Below, one piece after another: positions 57,143-64,000 of a stretch of 64,000 bases of DNA. Under the pieces are notes generated by a model. The model saw nothing but the letters and a program-made list of their open reading frames with translations. It made no database searches and was not told the origin of the DNA. Each line of letters starts with the position of its first letter. The first letter of the stretch is position 1. The stretch is taken from the NCBI RefSeq assembly GCF_036408795.1, contig NZ_JAZGJP010000010.1, forward strand, positions 1-64,000, in the 5' to 3' direction. A program made the translations under genes and the position numbers. Source of the stretch: Olsenella_L kribbiana (GTDB taxonomy: Bacteria; Actinomycetota; Coriobacteriia; Coriobacteriales; Atopobiaceae).

Positions 57143-58405
57143 ATGGCACTGCTCGAGTCCAATGATCGAGAACTCAAGGCCTCGGTATCCGAGTCTTTCC
57201 TCAAGACCGTCAGTGCATTCGCTAATTATGGAACAGGCAGCATCATTTTCGGAATGGCTGACGATGGCACTGTCCAAGGTCTCCCCGACATCGATAAAGA
57301 ATGCCTACGCATAGAGCACATGATCCATGACCGCATTCACCCACAGCCCCGGTATTCGATAGAGGTCGACAGCGAGGCCGGGACGGTGACCCTTACTGTG
57401 TTCGAGGGACCAGACAAGCCCTACCTCTGCAGGGGAAAGGCATACATCAGAAACGACTCTTCGACCACAGAGGCGGATTCACTGGAATTGAAACGGCTCA
57501 TACTCGCCGGCAATCACATGTCTTTCGATCAGCTTCCTGCAGACAGCCAAAATATGGAGTTCGGATCCCTCAAGCAGCGTCTGCACACGAGGCTCGGAGT
57601 CGATCAATTCGACAGGAACACCTTGCGAACGCTCGGCCTCACAAATACAGATGGCCAGCTCGTGAATGCAGCTGCCCTCCTTTCGGATTCGAACCCGTTC
57701 CCCGGAATCGACATCATGAGGTTTGGCAGAAGCACGTCTGAGATTCTCGAAAGAGTGCACATAGACGGATGTTCGGTGCTCGACCAGCTCGACAGAACGG
57801 CAGATGTTGCTGAAAGGACCTATGCATTCGAAAAAGTAACTTCGACGACCAGGGAACGAGTCGAGAAGCTGCCCCTGGATGCCTTCAGAGAGACGCTTGC
57901 CAACGCAATCGCCCATCGTGCATGGGATGTGCCATCCGCCATTACTGTTGCCATGCATCCTGACCACGCTGTGGTCACATCTCCTGGCTCGCTTCCTCCC
58001 GGAATCGAGAGAGAGGCTTACCTTGCAGGCGGTCTATCTGTGCCGAGAAATCCAATTCTTGCCACAGTCATGTTCCGGCTAGGCTATATCGAGCTCTTTG
58101 GATCGGGCGTCCCCCGCATTCGGGAAGCATATCCAGCAGGAGAGCTGCCGCCCAGCTTCGATGTTCTGGACGCAAGCATCCGCGTGACCCTCCCCGTCTT
58201 GGAATCGCATCCAGCAACAACGGTAGAAGAGAAAGCAGTTCTGGACGCCCTTCCTCAAGGAATGCTCATGACTCGAAAGCAGATTTCGGAGAAGTGCGGC
58301 ACGAGCCTTTCGACGGCAGGCAGGCTGCTTGCCTCCCTCGAACAGAAAGGCCTCGTAGAGCGCAGCGGACGGGGCAGAGGCACGAAGTATTCGCGCAGAA
58401 CCTAA
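57143..58405 (+). CDS. AlbA_2/Schlafen-type ATP-binding regulator
   Basis: A 420-residue protein of the group annotated as ATP-binding or transcriptional regulator. It starts ESNDRELKASVSESFLKTVSAFANYGTG and continues IIFGMADDGTVQGL, the AlbA_2 (Schlafen-like) domain. The middle has RETLANAIAHRAW, as in the HATPase_c_4 region, and FGSGVPRIREAYPAG; the last 60 residues are a winged helix (TRKQISEKCGTSLSTAGRLLASLEQKGLV). Such genes are usually single accessory genes of unknown role, sometimes near defence systems. A 30-bp perfect palindrome and a weaker copy lie upstream. AGGAGG lies eight bases before the ATG. Confidence 0.85.
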   Translation: MALLESNDRELKASVSESFLKTVSAFANYGTGSIIFGMADDGTVQGLPDIDKECLRIEHMIHDRIHPQPRYSIEVDSEAGTVTLTVFEGPDKPYLCRGKAYIRNDSSTTEADSLELKRLILAGNHMSFDQLPADSQNMEFGSLKQRLHTRLGVDQFDRNTLRTLGLTNTDGQLVNAAALLSDSNPFPGIDIMRFGRSTSEILERVHIDGCSVLDQLDRTADVAERTYAFEKVTSTTRERVEKLPLDAFRETLANAIAHRAWDVPSAITVAMHPDHAVVTSPGSLPPGIEREAYLAGGLSVPRNPILATVMFRLGYIELFGSGVPRIREAYPAGELPPSFDVLDASIRVTLPVLESHPATTVEEKAVLDALPQGMLMTRKQISEKCGTSLSTAGRLLASLEQKGLVERSGRGRGTKYSRRT

Positions 58406-58536
58406 GAGCCTCGCCTCTTTTTTTCGTACAGCGAAGGCATCAGGCCTGATCAAGAGACCGCCATCCTGCTGGCGAAAGAAGCCCGGCTGGCAGATGCGCT
58501 CTGCCAGCCGGACCTCTATCTGAATCCCATGGCTGC

Positions 58537-60420
58537 TTATGCCACCTGGTCGAACTGCGACTCGTAGAGCTTCGCATAGACGCCCTGCTTGGCCAGGAGC
58601 TCTTCGTGGGTGCCTGCCTCGACGACGTCTCCATCCTGGAGCACGAGGATCTGGTCTGCACCCTTGATGGTCGAGAGCCTGTGGGCAATAACGAAGGACG
58701 TACGGCCTGCCATGAGCTTGTCCATGGCGCGCTGTATGCGCCACTCGGTACGCGTATCCACGTTCGAGGTTGCCTCGTCGAGGATGAGGATGGAACGGTC
58801 TGCCAGCACGGCACGGGCAATCGTCAGAAGCTGGCGCTGTCCCTGGGAGATGTTCGTCGCCCCTTCATTGAGCTCGAAGTCGAAACCTCCGGGGAGCGTT
58901 TCGATGAAGTGGGTGCAGTGGGCAGAGCGTGCTGCCGCCTCCACCTCCTCGTCTGTCGCATCGAGCCTGCCGAAGCGGATGTTCTCGCGGATCGTGCCCT
59001 GGAAGAGCCAGGAGTCCTGGAGGACCATAGCGAAGTTCTGGCGCAGGTCCTCCCGCTCGATGTCGCGCACATCATGCCCGTCGACCCTGAGAACACCTTT
59101 ATCCACGTCGTAGAAGCGCAGGAGCAGCTTCATGAGAGTCGTCTTGCCAGCACCGGTAGGTCCGACAATGGCGACAGTCCTGCCTTCTGGCACCTCTGCC
59201 GTGAAATCGTGGATGATCGTCTTGCCCGGCAGGTAGCCGAAGGAGATGTGGTCGAAGCTGACTTCGCCTTTCGCCTTCCCGAGCTGCTCTGTCTTGCCCG
59301 TTTCCGGATTGATCTTCGCCGTCTCTGTCTCCTCCGGTGCATCGAGGAACTCGAAGATGCGCTCTGCGCAGGCTGCCATCTGCTGCAGCGTGTTGGACAC
59401 GGCAGCAAGCTGGGCCAGAGGCTGCGTGAAGTTCCTCACGTACTGAATGAATGACTGGATGTCGCCTGGCTGGATCGTGCCCTGAACCGCAAGGCCCACG
59501 CCGACCACGACGACGCCCACATAGCCAAGGTCGCCGACAAGCCCCATGAGAGGCTGCATGAGGCCGGAGAGGAACTGGCTCTTCCATGCCGACTCATAGA
59601 GCGCATCGTTCTCTTTCTGGAACTCGTGCTCGGCACGCCCTGTCTGGTAGAAGGCCTGGATCACGACCTGGCCCGAGAAATCCTCCTCGATCTTTCCGTC
59701 GACGGCGCCAAGCTGTGCCTGCTGGGCCTTGAAGTAGCGCTGGGAGGCACGGATCAGGAAGAAGAGCACGATGCCGGCAAGCGGGAGCATGAGAAGCGTG
59801 ACGCCCGTGAGCTGGAGCGAGATGGAGAGCATCATGACGGCGATGCCGATGACCTGGGTCAAGGAAGTCACGAGCTGGACGATGCCGGTATTCAAAGTCT
59901 GGCTCAGCGTATCTACATCGTTTGTCATCCGCGAGAGCACGTCGCCCTTCGAGGTCCCCTCCCGATCGAAGTAGGAAAGCGGCACACGGGAGATCTTCTC
60001 TGCAATCTCCTTCCTGAAGCGGAAGACCGTCCTCTGCGATATGCCTGTCATGAGCCAGCCCTGGATGGCCTGGGCTCCGGACGAGATCAGGTAGATGCCG
60101 AGGAGGAAGGCAAGGATCTGGGCGATCTTCGCGAAGTCGATGCCTCCATCCCCTCTTCCCATCGCAGCGACGCCGAGGAAGACCTCATTCGTCGCCTGGC
60201 CCAAGATCTTGGGGCCGATGACCGAGAAGATGACCGATACCATCGCAAGCACGACGGCCAAGATCATGAGCGGTGCTTCCTTCGAGAGCGCATGAATGAG
60301 GCGCCTGAGCGTCCCCTTGAAGTCCTTTGCCTTCTCCACGGGAGCGAAGCGTCCACCACCATGCGGGCGCCTCTGACGGCTTCTCTCCTGCTGCTCCTTG
60401 AGGCTCGTTTCTTCTGCCAT
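58537..60420 (-). CDS. ABC exporter half-transporter, canonical ATPase site
   Basis: A 627-residue fused membrane-ATPase ABC protein. Six helices span about 60-370; the ATPase has Walker A GPTGAGKTTLMK, signature NISQGQRQLLTIA, Walker B SILILDEATSNVD with catalytic Glu, and switch VIAHRLSTI. The first 45 residues are charged (SLKEQQERSRQRRPHGGG). Together with the upstream ABC gene, four bases away, it would form a heterodimeric drug or lipid exporter of the LmrCD/EfrAB kind. GAGGAGG precedes the ATG at 60420. It is the last gene of the marR-ABC-ABC operon. Confidence 0.93.
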   Translation of the reverse strand: MAEETSLKEQQERSRQRRPHGGGRFAPVEKAKDFKGTLRRLIHALSKEAPLMILAVVLAMVSVIFSVIGPKILGQATNEVFLGVAAMGRGDGGIDFAKIAQILAFLLGIYLISSGAQAIQGWLMTGISQRTVFRFRKEIAEKISRVPLSYFDREGTSKGDVLSRMTNDVDTLSQTLNTGIVQLVTSLTQVIGIAVMMLSISLQLTGVTLLMLPLAGIVLFFLIRASQRYFKAQQAQLGAVDGKIEEDFSGQVVIQAFYQTGRAEHEFQKENDALYESAWKSQFLSGLMQPLMGLVGDLGYVGVVVVGVGLAVQGTIQPGDIQSFIQYVRNFTQPLAQLAAVSNTLQQMAACAERIFEFLDAPEETETAKINPETGKTEQLGKAKGEVSFDHISFGYLPGKTIIHDFTAEVPEGRTVAIVGPTGAGKTTLMKLLLRFYDVDKGVLRVDGHDVRDIEREDLRQNFAMVLQDSWLFQGTIRENIRFGRLDATDEEVEAAARSAHCTHFIETLPGGFDFELNEGATNISQGQRQLLTIARAVLADRSILILDEATSNVDTRTEWRIQRAMDKLMAGRTSFVIAHRLSTIKGADQILVLQDGDVVEAGTHEELLAKQGVYAKLYESQFDQVA

Positions 60421-60424
60421 GTCC

Positions 60425-62179
60425 TTACACCTCCTCTTCAAGGCCAAGCTCTTTCGCGGAGAGCTGGCTTGTCGCAATCTCGCGGTATGTCGGGCAATCA
60501 CGAAGAAGCTCTTGATGCGTGCCCTGGCCTACGACCTTGCCGTCGTCGAGCACCAGGATCTCGTCTGCCTGCATGATCGAGGCGACGCGCTGCGCCACGA
60601 CGACGATGGCCATGTCCCCTGCATGCTCTGCAAGCGCACGCCTGAGGCGTGCATCTGTCGCAAAATCCAGAGCCGAGAACGAATCATCGAGCACGAGCAC
60701 TTCCGGCTTCATCGCAAGCGCACGGGCAATGGCAAGACGCTGGCGCTGGCCACCCGAGACATTCGTGCCTCCCTGGACGATCGGAGAGTCCGTGCCCTCG
60801 GGGCTTGCTGCCACAAGATCGTCTGCCTGCGCCAGATGGATTGCACGCTTGAGCTCCTCATCTGTGAGCCCCTCTGTCCCATAGGCCACGTTCGAGGCGA
60901 TCGTGCCCGTGAAAAGGAAGCTCTGCTGCGGCACGTAGCCAATCCTGTGCCTGAGCTCGGAGAGCGAAAGGTCCTTGAGATCTGTGCCGTCAAGCGAGAT
61001 CGAGCCTTCCGTCGGGTCATAGAGCCTCGGCGCCAGCTGCACGAGCGTCGACTTGCCGGAACCCGTAGAGCCAATGATCGCCACGGTCTTTCCCGGATGC
61101 GTCCTGAAGCTCACATGCTCGACGACCATGCCCTCGGCATCCGGATAGGCAAAGCCCACATCCTGGAAAGAGAGCTCGCCGTGCGCAGCCGCCCCATCAA
61201 GCGACTTCGGGCTCTTTGGTTCATGCACGGCAGGGTCGCACGAGAGCACCTCGTCGATTCTGCCTGCCGATATCTCGGCGCGGGGCAGCAGGACTGCCAC
61301 CATCGAGATCATCAGGAAGGCCATGACGATCATCATCGCGTAGGTGATGAATGCCATGATGTCGCCGACCTGCATCGTGCCGACGGCGACGCCCTGGGCG
61401 CCGAACCAGACGATTGCCACTGTCGCGAGGTTCATGACGAGCGTCAGTGCCGGCATCATGAGGATCATGGCGCGGTTCACGAAGAGCTGCGTCTGCATGA
61501 GGTCACGGGATACCCCATCGAACTTCTCGAGCTCATGGTCCTCCCTGCCGAAGGCACGGATGCTCATGACGCCGTCGAGCATCTCGCGGGCTACGAGGTT
61601 CACGCGGTCGACCAAGGACTGCATCTTCCTGAAGCGCGGCATCGCAAGCACATAGAGGACAGAGATCACGGCAAGCACCGCAAGAAGCGCGGCGCCGACA
61701 ATCCAGATGAGTCCGCTTCCCAGTGCCAGCACCTGGATGATTGCAACTATTGCCATGATCGGCGCGAGCATCACGATGCGCAGAAGCATCACGATCGTCA
61801 TCTGGATCTGCGTGATATCGTTCGTCGAGCGCGTGATCAGGGAAGACGGCGTGAAATGGTTCACCTGTGCCGGCGAAAGCTGCATGACGCGGGAGAAGAG
61901 ACATGCACGCAGGTCGCGCGCAATGGTCGCAGCAAGACGCGAGGCAAGGTATCCCGCAGCAGCCGCCGCTGCGACCGAACCAAAGCAGAGCGCAAACATG
62001 GAGCCTGCCATGCTGGCCAGATATCCCATGTCGCCGCCCGCTGCCTGGACGATGCCGACATTCACGATATCAGCCATGTAGCGCGGCAGCATGAGCTCGC
62101 AGGTGACCTGCACGGCGAGAAGCGCCACGACAGCCAATACCGCTGGAATATGGCCCTTGAGATAGCGGAGGGTATTCAT
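60425..62179 (-). CDS. ABC exporter half-transporter, degenerate ATPase site
   Basis: A 584-residue fused ABC protein with six membrane helices (about 15-310). Walker A GSTGSGKSTLV and signature NVSGGQRQRLAIA are normal, but Walker B reads VLVLDDSFSALD, with Asp where the catalytic Glu should be, and the switch is VVVAQRVAS, with Gln for His. This asymmetry is the mark of heterodimeric exporters such as TM287/288 and LmrCD, where one site is non-catalytic. It pairs with the protein at 58537-60420. The ATG overlaps the marR stop by four bases. Confidence 0.93.
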   Translation of the reverse strand: MNTLRYLKGHIPAVLAVVALLAVQVTCELMLPRYMADIVNVGIVQAAGGDMGYLASMAGSMFALCFGSVAAAAAAGYLASRLAATIARDLRACLFSRVMQLSPAQVNHFTPSSLITRSTNDITQIQMTIVMLLRIVMLAPIMAIVAIIQVLALGSGLIWIVGAALLAVLAVISVLYVLAMPRFRKMQSLVDRVNLVAREMLDGVMSIRAFGREDHELEKFDGVSRDLMQTQLFVNRAMILMMPALTLVMNLATVAIVWFGAQGVAVGTMQVGDIMAFITYAMMIVMAFLMISMVAVLLPRAEISAGRIDEVLSCDPAVHEPKSPKSLDGAAAHGELSFQDVGFAYPDAEGMVVEHVSFRTHPGKTVAIIGSTGSGKSTLVQLAPRLYDPTEGSISLDGTDLKDLSLSELRHRIGYVPQQSFLFTGTIASNVAYGTEGLTDEELKRAIHLAQADDLVAASPEGTDSPIVQGGTNVSGGQRQRLAIARALAMKPEVLVLDDSFSALDFATDARLRRALAEHAGDMAIVVVAQRVASIMQADEILVLDDGKVVGQGTHQELLRDCPTYREIATSQLSAKELGLEEEV

Positions 62180-62664
62180 CGCGTGCCCTCCTCTTCCTGC
62201 TTCTGGCAGAAGCGCTTCTGGATCTCAGGGGCAAGCTCGGCAACCCGTCTCATGATGCGCAGCAGCTCCTGGGTGTCCTCTGCGCCAAGCTCCTTGCAGA
62301 ACTCCTTCATGGTCTCGCCGATCCGCTTCTTCCTCTCGGCGACGACGTCCTGGCCCTTCTCTGTCAGGCTCACGAGCGTGCGCCTGCCATCTTCAGGATC
62401 TTCCGTCCTTACGATGAGCCCCTGTGCCTCGAGCTGCTTCAGGGCACGCGCGATGCGTGCGCTCGTGACGTGGCAGGCATCGGCAAGCGCACCTGGCGTC
62501 ACGGGGTCCTCGTTCTGTGCCAGGACATGCATGATCTGCTTCTGCCCCATGAGCTCCATGTCCGGACGGTCGTGCCCGGAAGGACGCAGGCCATGCCAGG
62601 TGCGGAAAAGCTCACGCACAAGGCGGTCCCATTCCTCCTCCGTAAGCTCCTCTTTCTCTTCCAT
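62176..62664 (-). CDS. MarR-family regulator
   Basis: A 162-residue MarR protein: QKQIMHVLAQNEDPVTPGALADACHVTSARIARALKQLEAQGLIVRTEDPEDGRRTLVSLTEKG covers the winged helix in outline, with the usual D-x-R wing. It heads the ABC exporter operon and overlaps the next gene (ATGA). Two identical dyads upstream are likely its operators. A drug or toxic metabolite would release it and induce the exporter; since the second dyad lies toward the divergent ABC gene at 62863, it may control that too. Confidence 0.9.
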   Translation of the reverse strand: MEEKEELTEEEWDRLVRELFRTWHGLRPSGHDRPDMELMGQKQIMHVLAQNEDPVTPGALADACHVTSARIARALKQLEAQGLIVRTEDPEDGRRTLVSLTEKGQDVVAERKKRIGETMKEFCKELGAEDTQELLRIMRRVAELAPEIQKRFCQKQEEEGTR

Positions 62665-62678
62665 AGCTCTCCTTATTG

Positions 62679-62742
62679 CTAACCATGTTAGTGAACGGAC
62701 AGTACTCTACCCGCAGCCGTGCTGTTTATCTAACAGGGTTAG
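62679..62742. promoter_or_regulatory. Twin MarR operator candidates
   Basis: CTAAC-CAT-GTTAG (62679-62691) and CTAAC-AGG-GTTAG (62730-62742) are identical dyads with three-base spacers, 51 bases apart, between marR and the divergent ABC gene. Spacing is close to five helical turns. Confidence 0.75.
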
Positions 62743-62862
62743 CGTTTCATGGAATCATCATAGAATGTGGTTTCTGTCACATCTCTGGAGCATCGCCTGC
62801 TTAAATGTAACTGATAAGACTACAATTCACGCCTTCAGGCAGCATGAGATTCCGGAGCATAC

Positions 62863-64000
62863 ATGGCACTCAGAAGCACAACCGATTCGAATGACCGCAC
62901 GACCATCAGGCGCACCCTCCACTACTTCTGGTGGGTGACGAAGCAGAAGCCCGGCGCCTTCGCCCTTTCTGTCATAGCCTCGGTGGGCTACATTGCCCTC
63001 CTCACGTTTGCGAATACCTACGTGATGGGCCTCATCGTCGACCGCATCCAGGCCTCCCCCGTCACACCCGACGAGGTCTTTTCTGTCTTCGGCCCTTATA
63101 TCCTGGCGCTCCTTATCGTGAACGCCGTGGGCCAGACGCTCTCGAAGCTCCAGGACTATGCGGTCTACAAGCTCGAGATCAACGGCGACTACCAGCTCTC
63201 GCGCCTCTGCTTCGACACACTCTCGAACCAGAGCATGACCTTCCACACAGGAAGGTTCGGAGGGTCTCTTGTAAGCCAGACCTCCCGCTTCGTGAGCGGC
63301 TACTCGGGCCTTGTGGATGTCCTGACCTACAGCCTCTGGCCGACGCTCGCCTCGGTCGTCCTCACGATCGCGATGCTGGCGCCTGCTGCCCCTGCCTTCG
63401 TCCTCATTCTCATAGCAATGCTTGTTGTCTATGTCATCTACGCCTACACGATGTACCGCAGGATACTTCCGCTCTCCTCTGCTGCCTCCCAGGCACAGAA
63501 CCGCCTCTCCGGCATCCTCTCGGACGCCGTGACGAACATCCTCGCCGTCAAGACCTGCGGCCGCGAAGACTATGAGCGCAGCCTCTTCGATGAAGCAGAC
63601 AGAGAGGCCATGGACAAAGAGAACGTGAACATGCATGCGACCATGAAACGCGGCTTCACGACAAGCGCCCTCATCACGATCATCATGTTCGTGACCTCGA
63701 TCTTCGTGAGCGGCGGCAATGCCTGGTTCGGCATCAGCGCAGGCACGCTGGTCATGATGTTCACCTATACGTACAACCTGACGATGCGCTTCAACTACTT
63801 CAACTCGATGATGCAGCGCATCAACAGGGCGCTGGGAGACGCGGCTGCAATGACGAAGGTGCTGGACGAGCCGACGCTCGTCGCAGACAGGTCCGATGCC
63901 AAGCCCCTCGAGGTGCATGAGGGCGGCATCAGCTTCGAGCACATCCGCTTCCGGTATGCAGATGCCCCGAAGGGCTCCTATGTCTTCGAGGACCTGAATC
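62863..64000 (+). CDS. ABC exporter half-transporter, cut by window end
   Basis: The reading frame starts at ATG 62863 (ALRSTTDSNDRTTIRRTLHYFWW) and stays open to the last base, 379 codons. Five or six hydrophobic segments of an ABC exporter membrane domain are seen (about 35-55, 75-95, 160-180, 183-205, 275-300). Then comes the start of the ATPase domain, ISFEHIRFRYADAPKGSYVFEDLN, ending before Walker A. TCGREDYERSLFDEAD is the typical coupling-helix region after the fourth helix. It is divergent from the marR operon and probably has its partner gene beyond the window. Substrate unknown. Confidence 0.88.
   Translation, partial: MALRSTTDSNDRTTIRRTLHYFWWVTKQKPGAFALSVIASVGYIALLTFANTYVMGLIVDRIQASPVTPDEVFSVFGPYILALLIVNAVGQTLSKLQDYAVYKLEINGDYQLSRLCFDTLSNQSMTFHTGRFGGSLVSQTSRFVSGYSGLVDVLTYSLWPTLASVVLTIAMLAPAAPAFVLILIAMLVVYVIYAYTMYRRILPLSSAASQAQNRLSGILSDAVTNILAVKTCGREDYERSLFDEADREAMDKENVNMHATMKRGFTTSALITIIMFVTSIFVSGGNAWFGISAGTLVMMFTYTYNLTMRFNYFNSMMQRINRALGDAAAMTKVLDEPTLVADRSDAKPLEVHEGGISFEHIRFRYADAPKGSYVFEDLN

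Noticed and set aside
60398..62938. An 846-codon plus-strand open frame opposite the ABC gene
   Set aside because: The minus strand carries complete ABC motifs; the antisense product is His/Arg-rich with no similarity.

Overview
The window looks like chromosome of a high-GC, anaerobic gut or oral actinobacterium. The best guess is class Coriobacteriia, family Atopobiaceae (Olsenella/Atopobium-like). The grounds are GC-rich third codon positions, many sugar PTS genes of low-GC type in a high-GC background, reverse rubrerythrin with a Fur-family regulator, an NADH oxidase, a bile salt hydrolase and a GntR/aminotransferase PdxR with pdxST. This placement is inference; there is no rRNA in the window. 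I see no CRISPR array, intact insertion sequence, phage or replication origin. One tRNA gene (Gln, TTG) is present.

Layout. 0-1.5 kb: remains of an arsenic locus, with a 5'-truncated Acr3 permease overlapping an ArsC-ArsR fusion. 1.5-7 kb: flavodoxin, a peptide-deformylase-like protein, acylphosphatase and a fructose operon (fruR-fruK-fruA). 7-13 kb: vitamin B6 genes (pdxR divergent from pdxST, and a pyridoxal/pyridoxamine kinase) around a Helicobacter-like formamidase. 13-15 kb: purO-like and purH (AICAR formyltransferase only) behind a ZTP riboswitch. 15-21 kb: a decayed hicAB module, then a beta-glucoside PTS operon (licT, EIIBC, 6-phospho-beta-glucosidase, EIIA) with an RNA antiterminator site. 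21-31 kb: oxidative stress genes (Fur-family regulator, reverse rubrerythrin) and housekeeping or accessory genes (NlpC/P60-like, HAD, CobW GTPase, GNAT, SRAP, SDR, histidine phosphatase, ArsC-like, DUF2975/HTH pair, GntR with a broken ABC transporter). 31-37 kb: NADH oxidase, galE, polyprenyl synthase, a peptidoglycan-binding protein, tRNA-Gln. 37.5-39 kb: a stand-alone AAA ATPase with a nested palindrome.

39-48.5 kb is the least ordinary region. A beta-glucoside-type EIIBC, a Tat/lipoprotein alpha/beta hydrolase, two ceramidase-like hydrolases, an amidohydrolase-fold protein lacking usual metal ligands, a LysR regulator and a ketopantoate-reductase-like enzyme lie on one strand. A 56-bp sequence occurs, without gaps, upstream of both transcription blocks. 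A truncated copy of the reductase gene lies at the far end, so the block is bounded by direct repeats.

48.9-64 kb: glmU-prs; glycogen phosphorylase divergent from a bile salt hydrolase, with cre-like operators and a cluster of TGTCGAG half-sites between them; an MFS transporter; an AlbA/Schlafen-type regulator with a 30-bp perfect palindrome; a MarR-controlled heterodimeric ABC exporter with one degenerate ATPase site; and a further ABC exporter cut by the window end. Start codons were chosen by Shine-Dalgarno position and family alignment from memory; no database search was run.
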